This document shows, in pieces, positions 26,831 to 35,234 of a stretch of DNA of 64,000 nucleotides (the first letter of the stretch is position 1; the number at the start of each line of letters is the position of its first letter). Below the pieces are notes generated by a model. It was given only the letters and a program-made list of their open reading frames with translations. It did no database searches and had not been told where the DNA came from. This DNA is from Chromatiales bacterium (GTDB taxonomy: Bacteria > Pseudomonadota > Gammaproteobacteria > UBA6429 > Thiohalophilaceae). Where the stretch lies: the NCBI GenBank assembly GCA_027076325.1, contig JALTJZ010000070.1, forward strand, positions 62,001 to 126,000, in the 5' to 3' direction. Both the position numbers and the translations under genes were made by a program.

Positions 26831-27577
26831 ATGGCTGCATGGTTATCGGGAGAAGTTGTTGATAACAAACAATGGTGTGTTGACCTGTTCTCTCTTAAAA
26901 TTCGCACAAGCTCATCCCTTACCTTCTCTGCGGGTCAGTTCATCAAGGTTGGGCTGGAGGTTGATGATAAATTACTGGCTCGCCCCTATTCACTTATAAA
27001 CACACCACAAGATTCGCTGCTTGAAATCCATTTTAATCGTGTCGAGAACGGGCTTTTAAGTCCCCGGCTTGCAAACCTGAGTGTTGGTAATAATTTACAA
27101 ATATCCGAGCGTGCAACGGGTTTACTAACATTAGATGAAGTGCCGGATATTCCTCATTTGTGGCTACTTGCAACCGGGACAGGTGTTGGGCCTTTTTTAT
27201 CAATTCTTAAAACATCGGCACCCTGGCAACGGTTTAAAAAAATTGTATTGGGTTATTCTGTGAAATCGGTTGATAACCAGGCTTATATGGATGATTTTAC
27301 CGCTCTTCAGTTGCAACATCCTAAGCAATTCTGTTTTGTTCCGTTTGTTACACGTGAAAAAGCACCCAAAACAATTAATACACGAATAACAACCAGTATC
27401 GAAAATGGTGAGCTTGAAAAACGTGTTAATTTAAAGATTGCTGCAGATTCAAGCCATATTATGCTGTGTGGTAATTCAAAAATGGTCAGTGATGCTACAA
27501 GCCTGCTTGAGGGGCGTGGATTGCGGCGCCATACACGCAGGGAACCCGGTCATATTGCAACCGAAAAGTATTATTAA
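26831..27577 (+). CDS. fpr: Ferredoxin--NADP reductase
   Basis: This 248-residue flavoenzyme exchanges electrons between NADPH and ferredoxin or flavodoxin. The FAD motif ARPYSLINT is at about residues 56-64, the NADP-binding loop LLATGTGVGPFLSIL at about 115-129, and LCGNSKMVSDATSLLEGRGL near the C-terminus. The ending HIATEKYY is the Fpr-type aromatic tail. Length and motifs match bacterial subclass II Fpr. It is the only plus-strand gene in this part of the region and is divergent from the NDH-2/SQR-like gene. Confidence 0.92.
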   Translation: MAAWLSGEVVDNKQWCVDLFSLKIRTSSSLTFSAGQFIKVGLEVDDKLLARPYSLINTPQDSLLEIHFNRVENGLLSPRLANLSVGNNLQISERATGLLTLDEVPDIPHLWLLATGTGVGPFLSILKTSAPWQRFKKIVLGYSVKSVDNQAYMDDFTALQLQHPKQFCFVPFVTREKAPKTINTRITTSIENGELEKRVNLKIAADSSHIMLCGNSKMVSDATSLLEGRGLRRHTRREPGHIATEKYY

Positions 27578-27606
27578 GCTTAAAGTCTTATTCTTGCTGT
27601 ACACGG

Positions 27607-30048
27607 TTAACGATTTTGATAGCGATTAAGATCAAATAAACCGGATAAAACAGGCTTTCTTTGCCGTTCATTATTCTGAAACCAGTCGGCAAGCTCCCAA
27701 AATACTGGATTGGTTCGTCTAACACCGTACTGGTCAACAAATTTTTCATAATCTTTAGCGGTTCGTATTGCTGCACAGCGTTTGGAAAATATTTCTATTT
27801 CAGACAGAGCAACGGAAAAAAAGAAATTAGGATAAGAACCTTCCAGCCATTTGACTACGGTCATGGTGTCTTTATCTACATCTGCACGATCTCGCTCATG
27901 TGCGTCGGCAAGAAACGAGGTTACATTTTTATAGGCCTTGTTCCGTATTAGGCTGTAGCTAAGATCATCTTCCGGGTTGTCTGCTCTCACTCGTATAAAA
28001 GCAACATCCGGGAAAGAATGTAATTGTTGACCTTTTAATTTGGCAACCTTAATCATGGCATTGTCGACTCGCTTTATTGCAGTGCGTTTTTCGGTTGTTT
28101 CAGTGGAACGTTTTTTACAGCCAGGGCTGCCACAATGATTCATAGCTGTGGCATGTTGTGCAAGATGGTTAAGTCGACCTTTTATACGCTGATAAAGTTC
28201 ACGCTGTGGATCATTGGTTTGGTAACCTTTTACAGACTCAGTACTCAACCATTCTTGTGGTGCAGAAAATAATTTATCAATACTGCTGCGTTGCCCCATA
28301 TACCACTTATCACGAATTGCTTTGCGCTGATTAACGGGTAAGAATGCCAGAAATGAATCTTCCCCTTCCATACGAAGGAAATCCATATAGATTCGGGTAC
28401 TCATTCGATGGCCGATATTGCCATAGATATTAAAATCAGCCACCAGTAGATAATGGATACGCTCAAACAAGGGGAAATCAATCACCCAGGTTGTTTCAGG
28501 GTTGCTGCCAACCAGTCCATAAGCAACCGAGCCACTGTCAAAATGGCGAAATACGGTAAGCGCAGCATTGGGATTATTTCCGTCACCGTCCCAGATATAA
28601 TTCATGGCATGTTCCAGTTCATGCGTGCCTATTGTTTTAAACCAGGCTTGCTTGCCTTCCATATAACGCCGTTGCCCTTTCCAGTAATCAGTCCAGATAC
28701 GAAACAGGTCAAGATTATTATCAAAGTCTGCAGGAATTTGTAATTCGTCTGCCATTTTTTCGATAAAGTCACCATTGTTGGTAATCATAGGCTTGTCCGG
28801 ATTAAAGAAAACCACCCAAAATTGGTCTTCAATTACGTTCAGTGCCAGCTGCCCGCGACAAACCGGCCCCTTGATAAAACCTTCGATAAAGAAATGGGCA
28901 TCATCCAGCATAAAGCGATAGCGCGATACAGCCGGTATCGGTGCATAAATTTTAAATGGATTGGAACCAACACCGCGCTCATAGGAAGGCAGTTGTGGCA
29001 CATTATAATTCGGTGCCAGAAACAACTCACGAAATCGTTGTAATCGTTTTTCAGAAAATTCATAGACGATATGGTTTTTAATTACAATACTCGAGTGGTA
29101 CGGCAATAATCTGTAATAAAAGGGACGTTTGCCCGGATCATCATTAGGACGTAGCGTTGCTATCTCGTCAATGGATTCATCCATTGGTGTTCTGGAGCGT
29201 ACCAGACGATAGAACTCACGTTCACCCGAGCCAGTAAAACGTATATGCGCATGAAAAAGGTGCTCGTAAAGGTAACGGCTTACTAGTTGTTGCTTGTTTG
29301 ATGATTGGTTAAAAAAAGTTTCCCACCGTTTAATTTGTGCTTGAATAGCTGGGGACGGTTTGGGTGGTGCGATTGTGTGCGCACCTTGAGCTATCCAGGT
29401 TACCAGTGTTTGATATTCCTCTGTTGATAAGTTCGGCATCGCATAAGGCATGCCCCATAATGGATGTTCTTTTATAAATTTATTAATTGAATCTGGCTTT
29501 GGACAGCTTTGTTCACGATTGAGTTCAAGGGTAAAACTGCCAGGTAATTTTTTAACATCCGGTTGTGGATACTGTTTTTTTAATTGCAACAGGCGGTAGA
29601 GTGTGGAGTTTTTCAGGTTATTTGCCGGAGTTTTCACGGCTTCATTCATAACGGGATAAAAACCACGAGAGCGCCACTCTTGTGTACTCTTTGCATCAAT
29701 AAACAAACGACTGGGCGGTATACTTTCAATACGTCGAGGTTCATAAACACGTACATCAGTGGCACCCCGCTGTAGTCCTTCAATTGAAGACAGTTTTAAC
29801 TGACAAGGCGCATCATAGCAACCATGGCAAACAATGCAGCGTTGTTCTAAAACAGGTTTAACCTGGTGTTCATAGTTAACAGGTTTATCGAGTGGTAACA
29901 ATGCCAGTTCTGATTCAATTGCTTTCCTTTCGTGCTCAGCAATACGTGATAGCTCAAAAACTTTATAGGCAAACACCAGCAGCAATAGTACGACGAGCAA
30001 AATTATCAATGCGCGCATGTTACCTGATTTTTTTAGCCAGCCCATCAT
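27607..30048 (-). CDS. cti: Fatty acid cis/trans isomerase Cti
   Basis: This 813-residue periplasmic heme protein converts cis to trans unsaturated fatty acids in phospholipids without energy input and so stiffens the membrane during solvent or heavy-metal stress. An N-terminal membrane/signal segment (about 11-27) is followed by the heme motif CIVCHGCYDAPCQLKLSS near residues 72-89, which is characteristic of Cti. The full-length body ends close to the convergent fpr gene (29-bp gap). It lies 75 bp downstream of a metal-resistance operon on the same strand. That position fits the known induction of Cti by membrane-damaging agents. Confidence 0.93.
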   Translation of the reverse strand: MMGWLKKSGNMRALIILLVVLLLLVFAYKVFELSRIAEHERKAIESELALLPLDKPVNYEHQVKPVLEQRCIVCHGCYDAPCQLKLSSIEGLQRGATDVRVYEPRRIESIPPSRLFIDAKSTQEWRSRGFYPVMNEAVKTPANNLKNSTLYRLLQLKKQYPQPDVKKLPGSFTLELNREQSCPKPDSINKFIKEHPLWGMPYAMPNLSTEEYQTLVTWIAQGAHTIAPPKPSPAIQAQIKRWETFFNQSSNKQQLVSRYLYEHLFHAHIRFTGSGEREFYRLVRSRTPMDESIDEIATLRPNDDPGKRPFYYRLLPYHSSIVIKNHIVYEFSEKRLQRFRELFLAPNYNVPQLPSYERGVGSNPFKIYAPIPAVSRYRFMLDDAHFFIEGFIKGPVCRGQLALNVIEDQFWVVFFNPDKPMITNNGDFIEKMADELQIPADFDNNLDLFRIWTDYWKGQRRYMEGKQAWFKTIGTHELEHAMNYIWDGDGNNPNAALTVFRHFDSGSVAYGLVGSNPETTWVIDFPLFERIHYLLVADFNIYGNIGHRMSTRIYMDFLRMEGEDSFLAFLPVNQRKAIRDKWYMGQRSSIDKLFSAPQEWLSTESVKGYQTNDPQRELYQRIKGRLNHLAQHATAMNHCGSPGCKKRSTETTEKRTAIKRVDNAMIKVAKLKGQQLHSFPDVAFIRVRADNPEDDLSYSLIRNKAYKNVTSFLADAHERDRADVDKDTMTVVKWLEGSYPNFFFSVALSEIEIFSKRCAAIRTAKDYEKFVDQYGVRRTNPVFWELADWFQNNERQRKPVLSGLFDLNRYQNR

Positions 30049-30123
30049 AATAGTATGTTAACAGAACATCGTTAAGATAAGCACTTAAAAATAAGTGGAA
30101 ATACTAAGATTATTGATTTTCTT

Positions 30124-30390
30124 CTATGGTTTATCACCACGAGCAGAAAAGACGTTAAACAGAGGTGCCCAAACCAAAGCAAAGAACCAGCCATAGCCAT
30201 AAGACTCAATCAGTCCGATAAAAAAGCTCGACCAGCTTAGCCATGTAAACCCAGGCAGTAATTTCTCCCAGGCCTGATACATCTGGTATTCAGGAAATAA
30301 TAAATCAAAGGCCACACAGAGCGAATAGCTAATTGCAAGAAACAGGCTGGTTGCATGCCCGATGGCTGTTAGTGAAAGTCGCGTGTTCAT
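30124..30390 (-). CDS. Small DUF5676-type membrane protein
   Basis: An 88-residue protein with two membrane helices (about 12-32 and 55-78) and the family pattern LSLTAIGHATSLFLAISYSLCVAFDLLFP. DUF5676 proteins occur mostly in copper/silver resistance clusters and have no known function. It sits 12 bp after the YHS gene, at the end of the copper-ATPase operon. Confidence 0.8.
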   Translation of the reverse strand: MNTRLSLTAIGHATSLFLAISYSLCVAFDLLFPEYQMYQAWEKLLPGFTWLSWSSFFIGLIESYGYGWFFALVWAPLFNVFSARGDKP

Positions 30391-30402
30391 TTAACTCCTC
30401 CA

Positions 30403-30666
30403 TCACTGCATAGATTGGTTAATATATTTGTTGGGCTCAATTTCAAATTGATCCAGACACTTGCGTGAACAAAAACGGTATAAAATACCGGCATGCATTT
30501 TTCCGTATCCTTTTTTAATATCCACCACTTTTCCACAAACAGGATCAAGGTGTTTTGTATCCTCTTTTTTACTGTGGCGACCATTTACCTTATGGGAGCC
30601 ACAGCCATGACGCATCATAAAATAAAAGAGCAGTGCAAAAATTATAAATGAAGTCCAGTCTGCCAT
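30403..30666 (-). CDS. Membrane-anchored YHS-domain protein
   Basis: An 87-residue protein: a short N-terminal helix (about 4-18), then a YHS metal-binding finger with DPVCGKVVD at about 41-49 and YRFCSRKCLDQFEIEPNKYI at about 63-82. YHS cysteines bind soft metals such as copper. It lies between the SHOCT protein gene and the DUF5676 gene, all within about 15 bp of each other, and is probably an accessory to the P-type ATPase. Confidence 0.8.
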   Translation of the reverse strand: MADWTSFIIFALLFYFMMRHGCGSHKVNGRHSKKEDTKHLDPVCGKVVDIKKGYGKMHAGILYRFCSRKCLDQFEIEPNKYINQSMQ

Positions 30667-30674
30667 TTATATGT

Positions 30675-30905
30675 TCACTTTTTCTCTAACTCTTTACGGC
30701 GGCGAATAAATTCATCTTCTTCAATGTCACCACGAGCATAACGCTTCTTTAAAATTTCCAAAGGGCTATCATCCTCAGTGGTTTTTTTTGAGCTCGCATC
30801 AGTCATGGCTACTTTGACTATCCAAACCAGAATAACAAGCAATAGTATCCAGAAAATCCACATAAAGCCTCCACCGAACCACATGCTTCCACTACCTGAC
30901 ATCAT
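30675..30905 (-). CDS. SHOCT-domain membrane protein
   Basis: A 76-residue protein with a Gly/Met/Trp-rich start (MMSGSGSMWFGGGFMW), one membrane helix (about 14-33) and a C-terminal SHOCT motif (PLEILKKRYARGDIEEDEF). Such proteins are frequent next to copper ATPase genes. The SHOCT module is a short oligomerisation element. It begins 38 bp after the ATPase gene ends. Confidence 0.82.
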   Translation of the reverse strand: MMSGSGSMWFGGGFMWIFWILLLVILVWIVKVAMTDASSKKTTEDDSPLEILKKRYARGDIEEDEFIRRRKELEKK

Positions 30906-30943
30906 TGTCTTTGTCTCCCCATGTTATTTAAGTTAAAAGATTC

Positions 30944-33523
30944 CTATAATTTTGTACCACGTAATCGCAGAGCATTGGTAATAACCGACACTGAACTAAA
31001 ACTCATTGCTGCTGCTGCAATTATAGGTGACAATAAAATACCAAAGACCGGATATAAAACACCGGCTGCAACGGGTACACCTGCTGTGTTATAGACAAAA
31101 GCAAAAAACAGATTCTGACGTATATTACGCATGGTGGCTCGACTTAACCGGCGTGCACGTACAATACCGACCAAATCACCTTTTACCAAAGTAACACCGG
31201 CACTTTCCATCGCAACATCGGTACCGGTGCCCATAGCGATACCAACTTGTGCCTGTGCTAATGCTGGTGCATCGTTAATGCCATCGCCTGCCATTGCAAC
31301 AACTTTGCCCATGGCCTGTAATTGTTTAACAATGTTAGCTTTTTGATCTGGAAGTACCTCGGCTTCAACACGGTCAATGTTCAGTTTATCAGCCACTGCT
31401 TTTGCCGTTGTATGATTGTCGCCAGTTAGCATGACCACTTCAACACCTTCTGTGTGTAAGTCAGCAATGGCTTTTGGTGTAGTTTCTTTAATCGGATCGG
31501 CTACACCAATTAGCCCCGCCGCTTTATTATCAATCGACAGCAACATCACTGTCTGACCTTCAGCACGTTGCACATCGGCAATTTGTGGCAGATTACCTAC
31601 ATCCACTTTTAAACTTTGCATTAAGGTAATGTTGCCTAATGCAATCATTTTCCCTTCAACCTTGCCAGTCACACCCATGCCGGTGACTGACTGAAAGTCC
31701 TCGGTTTGAGCCAGTTCAATGCCTTTATCATTTGCGCCTTTTACTATCGCTTCTGCCAATGGGTGTTCACTGGCTTTTTCAAGGCTGGCGGCCAGACGTA
31801 AAATGTTATCGTCATCAAAGCCAGGTTCAGATTGAACGGCTACCAGACGTGGTTTGCCTTCAGTGAGTGTGCCGGTTTTATCTACCACCAGTGTGTCCAC
31901 GCTTCTTAATACTTCAAGTGCCTCAGCGTTTTTGAATAAAACGCCCATCATTGCACCTCGGCCAGTCCCCACCATAATTGACATGGGTGTTGCCAGACCT
32001 AACGCACAGGGGCAGGCAATAATTAATACTGCAACCGAATTAATTACAGCATAGGCAATGGCGGGTTCCGGCCCCCACATGCTCCATACAATAAAAGTAA
32101 TAATTGCAATCACCACCACAACTGGCACGAAATAACCTGATACCAGATCCACCAGTTTCTGGATAGGTGCACGGGAACGTTGCGCATCGGCTACCATCTG
32201 CACGATTTGTGACAGTAACGTATCGGCACCCACTTTTTCGGCTTTCATTAATAAACTTCCGGTACCGTTTACTGTGGCACCAATAAGGTGTTCACCGGCT
32301 GTTTTTTCGACGGGAATGGGTTCGCCGGTTACCATGGATTCGTCGACATTACTGGTTCCTTCAATTACTTTACCATCCACAGGTACTTTTTCACCAGGGC
32401 GTATTCGCAAGGTATCACCGACTTGTACCTGTTCCATTGGAATATCTTCTTCGCTACCATCATCGCGTACAATGCGTGCGGTTTTCGGAGCCAGACCCAA
32501 TAATAATTTGATAGCGGCGTTGGTTTGGCTACGTGCCCGTAGTTCCAGCACTTGGCCTAACAATATCAGTGTAGTGATAACCGCTGCCGCTTCAAAATAA
32601 ACAGGCACCACGCCAACATCATTAAATACCTGAGGTGGGAAAATACCAGGGGCAACGGTTGCAAAAACACTATAAGTATAGGCAACAGATACACCAAGGC
32701 CAATCAAAGTAAACATATTCAGATTACGGGTAATAACGGATTGTATGGCGCGCACATAAAAGATCCAGCCACCCCATATGACAACAGGTGCAGAAACAAT
32801 CATTTCAATCCATTGACGAAGACTGGGGTTAATAATTTCTGCCATCGCTTCTGGCCAGAACTCGGCAGCCATTGCACTGATTAACACTGGAATAGCCAAC
32901 ACAGCACTGATCCAGAAACGCTTGCTCATATAGTCCAGTTCACTGGTGTCTTCATCGGCCTCTACCGTAACGGCCTCAAGCGCCATACCGCACTTAGGGC
33001 AAGTGCCGGGTTCATCCTGAATAATTTCAGGATGCATTGGGCAGGTATATTGTGTTTTAGTTGCTACAACTGGAACACCCTTGGGCTCCAGTGCCATGCC
33101 ACACTTAGGGCATACCCCCGGCCCTGTTTGTTCAATTTCCGGGTGCATTGGGCAAGTGTAGGTTGCATTATCATCCACATCATTAGCCGCTTCCTGTTGT
33201 GGTTTTTTATGCAGATATTCATCCGGATTTTTTTCAAATTTATGTAAGCAATTTTCGGAACAAAAATGGTAGGTTGTATCCTGATGTACAATATGGAATT
33301 TACTGTCATCAGTAACCGTCATGCCACAGACAGGATCGTGCAGTTCATCAGGAACTTTTAAATATTCAGATGGGTTTTTCTCAAATTTATGTAAGCAATT
33401 TTCGGAACAAAAATGGTAGGTTGTATCCTGATGTACAGTATGGAATTTGCTGTCATCAGTAACCGTCATACCGCAGACTGGATCGTGTTGCTCATTGGTA
33501 TTGTTTTTATTGGTATTCGACAT
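30944..33523 (-). CDS. Copper/silver-type P1B ATPase with two YHS and two heavy-metal-binding domains
   Basis: This 859-residue pump should export Cu(I) or Ag(I) across the inner membrane. From the N-terminus: two nearly identical YHS fingers (about 13-55 and 62-104; [15 protein letters not shown]), two HMBD-type zinc-ribbon-like domains (YTCPMHPEI...CPKCGMALE, about 121-147 and 157-183), then the ATPase core. The core has the membrane motif [10 protein letters not shown], the phosphorylation site [22 protein letters not shown] and [11 protein letters not shown]. The CPC motif and the last helix ([16 protein letters not shown]) mark a CopA-like group 1B-1 pump. No classic HMA CxxC domain is present. 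Confidence 0.93.
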   Translation of the reverse strand: MSNTNKNNTNEQHDPVCGMTVTDDSKFHTVHQDTTYHFCSENCLHKFEKNPSEYLKVPDELHDPVCGMTVTDDSKFHIVHQDTTYHFCSENCLHKFEKNPDEYLHKKPQQEAANDVDDNATYTCPMHPEIEQTGPGVCPKCGMALEPKGVPVVATKTQYTCPMHPEIIQDEPGTCPKCGMALEAVTVEADEDTSELDYMSKRFWISAVLAIPVLISAMAAEFWPEAMAEIINPSLRQWIEMIVSAPVVIWGGWIFYVRAIQSVITRNLNMFTLIGLGVSVAYTYSVFATVAPGIFPPQVFNDVGVVPVYFEAAAVITTLILLGQVLELRARSQTNAAIKLLLGLAPKTARIVRDDGSEEDIPMEQVQVGDTLRIRPGEKVPVDGKVIEGTSNVDESMVTGEPIPVEKTAGEHLIGATVNGTGSLLMKAEKVGADTLLSQIVQMVADAQRSRAPIQKLVDLVSGYFVPVVVVIAIITFIVWSMWGPEPAIAYAVINSVAVLIIACPCALGLATPMSIMVGTGRGAMMGVLFKNAEALEVLRSVDTLVVDKTGTLTEGKPRLVAVQSEPGFDDDNILRLAASLEKASEHPLAEAIVKGANDKGIELAQTEDFQSVTGMGVTGKVEGKMIALGNITLMQSLKVDVGNLPQIADVQRAEGQTVMLLSIDNKAAGLIGVADPIKETTPKAIADLHTEGVEVVMLTGDNHTTAKAVADKLNIDRVEAEVLPDQKANIVKQLQAMGKVVAMAGDGINDAPALAQAQVGIAMGTGTDVAMESAGVTLVKGDLVGIVRARRLSRATMRNIRQNLFFAFVYNTAGVPVAAGVLYPVFGILLSPIIAAAAMSFSSVSVITNALRLRGTKL
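33226..33487 (-). repeat. Near-identical tandem copies of the YHS domain within the ATPase gene
   Basis: Two stretches of about 120 bases, offset by 147 bp (49 codons), differ at only a few bases; for example CAAATTTATGTAAGCAATTT begins at 33235 and again at 33382. They encode the two N-terminal YHS fingers. The near identity at DNA level points to a recent in-frame duplication. Confidence 0.85.
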
Positions 33524-33543
33524 CTTTATTTATCCTTAACTGA

Positions 33544-33768
33544 TTAACAATTAAATACGGAGCGCAGTTCTTCTTCAGTGGGTTGCTTGCGAAAAATAAC
33601 TTCACCATCAACAACAAGATTTGGTGAGTGTCGTATTTCCAGTTGCTGGCAAAGCTCAGCATCATCTTCGGCATAAACGATGCGATGTTCGATACCCAGA
33701 TCATTAAGTTCTTTTGACATATTTTTGCAATGACTACAGTTTTTTGTTGCTACAATTAATACATCCAT
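33544..33768 (-). CDS. Glutaredoxin/thioredoxin-like small protein
   Basis: A 74-residue cytoplasmic redox protein with the active-site motif CSHC at about residues 11-14 and the cis-proline segment HSPNLVVDGEVI at about 47-58, so a minimal glutaredoxin fold. It also has a C-terminal cysteine (SVFNC). It lies 20 bp before the ATPase gene on the same strand. It may keep metal-binding cysteines reduced, which is an inference. Confidence 0.82.
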   Translation of the reverse strand: MDVLIVATKNCSHCKNMSKELNDLGIEHRIVYAEDDAELCQQLEIRHSPNLVVDGEVIFRKQPTEEELRSVFNC

Positions 33769-33860
33769 AATATTTCCTTTTATATTTTCTTGTTAATATT
33801 TCTCATTACGCAGGCTATTTTGCTCAAAAATAAAATACGGCTGCATCACACATAAAGCTG

Positions 33861-34475
33861 TTAGGTTGGTGGACTTGTTCCTACTTCGATTACTGTATCT
33901 GTTAAGTACTGATATGGTGGTATGACTAAATTTGTTGGTGCAGGTACATTTTTAAATACGCGTCCGGCAAAATCAAAAAGTGAACCATGACACGGGCAGA
34001 AATAGCCTCCTAACCAGTCAGAACCTAAATCAGCAGGAGCCAGTTCCGGTCTGAAATTAGGAATACAGCCTAAATGCGTACATAAGGCTATCGTAACAAA
34101 GTACGCTGAGCGTGTAGCACGGTCTGTATTGGTAATATAATCTGGCTGTTGAGACTTAACCTGTGAATTAGGGTCGCTTAACCTCTCTAATAAACCTGCA
34201 TCGGTTAACCGTGTTAACATTTCCGGAGTGCGGTGTAATACCCAAATTGGTTTACCTTGCCATATAAAGGTAACTTGTTGCCCTGGTTCTAGTTTACTGA
34301 TATCAAATTTTACCGGTGCACCCAGGCTGCGCGCTCTGGCACTTGGGTTCATTGATGCAACAAAAGGGATAAGTAAGCCTGCTGCACCAACTGCACCGAC
34401 CACCGTTGTTGCTCCAATAAGAAACTTGCGACGGTCTGGCTGTGAAACAGATGTGTTTTGTTTTTTTGTTGTCAT
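33861..34475 (-). CDS. Rieske iron-sulfur protein (PetA-like), orphan
   Basis: A 204-residue Rieske protein of the ubiquinol-cytochrome c reductase type. The Tat motif DRRKFLIG precedes a membrane helix (about 22-42). The [2Fe-2S] ligands and disulfide residues are all present: CTHLGC (C132, H134, C137) and CPCHG (C160, C162, H163). The length matches PetA. No cytochrome b or c1 gene is nearby. The gene starts 9 bp after the merR stop and appears to be part of the metal operon, so it is likely a specialised paralogue of the bc1 subunit. Confidence 0.88.
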   Translation of the reverse strand: MTTKKQNTSVSQPDRRKFLIGATTVVGAVGAAGLLIPFVASMNPSARARSLGAPVKFDISKLEPGQQVTFIWQGKPIWVLHRTPEMLTRLTDAGLLERLSDPNSQVKSQQPDYITNTDRATRSAYFVTIALCTHLGCIPNFRPELAPADLGSDWLGGYFCPCHGSLFDFAGRVFKNVPAPTNLVIPPYQYLTDTVIEVGTSPPT

Positions 34476-34484
34476 AATATTATC

Positions 34485-34910
34485 CTAGTTATCCTGAGCA
34501 AATGTTTCAATCAATACGCATATCGTGTCTTGAGTTGGTATGCCATCCGGCAGCTCTCGCCATTGTTGCAGGGCTTTCTCCATTGTGGATTGCAAGGCAA
34601 GCATATCATTCAGATGTTGGCGATTTTCTTCAATTCGAGTTTCAATGATTTGCCTAACTATTGGACAAGGTGAAGTACCTGATGTTGCATGTGAGAGTAT
34701 TTTTTTAATTTCCTTAAGTGTAAAGCCCAAGGTTTTTGCTTTGCGAATAAATTTTATTCTTGAAACATCATTTTTGTCGTATAACTTGTAACCATTTTTC
34801 TGATTTACTTTTGGTTTAATCAGATCAATGCGTGAGTAATACCGAACGACTTCGGGTACAACATTTGCGCGTGTTGAAACTTCACTCACTGTCATACTTT
34901 TTGTATTCAT
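34485..34910 (-). CDS. MerR family metal-responsive regulator
   Basis: A 141-residue MerR regulator. The winged helix has SEVSTRANVVPEVVRYYSRIDLI, then a coiled-coil dimer helix. Metal-site candidates are the Cys in TSPCPIV (about residue 82) and TICVLIE (about 131), as in the 'SPCP...iC.LIE' type of heavy-metal MerR proteins. A MerR-type operator lies 61-84 bp upstream, so the gene is probably autoregulated. The same operator class precedes the beta-propeller and flavoprotein operons, making this the best candidate for the shared regulator. It leads an apparent transcript with the Rieske, glutaredoxin-like and ATPase genes. Confidence 0.9.
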   Translation of the reverse strand: MNTKSMTVSEVSTRANVVPEVVRYYSRIDLIKPKVNQKNGYKLYDKNDVSRIKFIRKAKTLGFTLKEIKKILSHATSGTSPCPIVRQIIETRIEENRQHLNDMLALQSTMEKALQQWRELPDGIPTQDTICVLIETFAQDN

Positions 34911-35234
34911 TTTCTTGTCCCCTTAAACTAAAGAACAACTGAAAAGATAGCTTATATAACCCAGTGTAGAACATATGTGCTACACATAGGTCAACATCCA
35001 TCCTATCCAGGTCACAAATGAAGTATCTGTTAGTGACCGCATATGGGGTACGGTATTTTAGATTAGGAGCAATTGATCTTTATAGATACCAGATTGATTT
35101 TGAAAAATTTTAAACATGCCAAGGCATTTTTTACCTATCAATGCATGTCGGTGGCAGTAAAAAAATAACGCAGGCAGGCTAAAATTAGCCAAAATCAGGC
35201 AGAGATAAAAAGTTTACCACCCCTAAACGAATGA
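34911..35234. other. Intergenic region between merR and merA
   Basis: This 324-base stretch holds the MerR-type promoter for the regulator gene (34963-34994). The remaining part up to the merA stop shows no open frame or convincing terminator. Confidence 0.6.
34963..34994 (-). promoter_or_regulatory. MerR-type promoter/operator ahead of the merR gene
   Basis: Read on the minus strand, -35 TTGACC (34994-34989) precedes a dyad made of ACCTATGTG, spacer TAG, CACATATGT (34971-34991), with one mismatch between the arms. A -10-like TACACT follows at a 20-bp spacing (34968-34963). The same promoter layout is seen at 23662-23692. Confidence 0.78.

Noticed and set aside
35118-35136. Short stem ATGCC-AA-GGCAT followed by T-run as a terminator
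   Set aside because: The 5-bp stem and 2-base loop are too weak, and its orientation does not fit the end of either neighbouring minus-strand gene.
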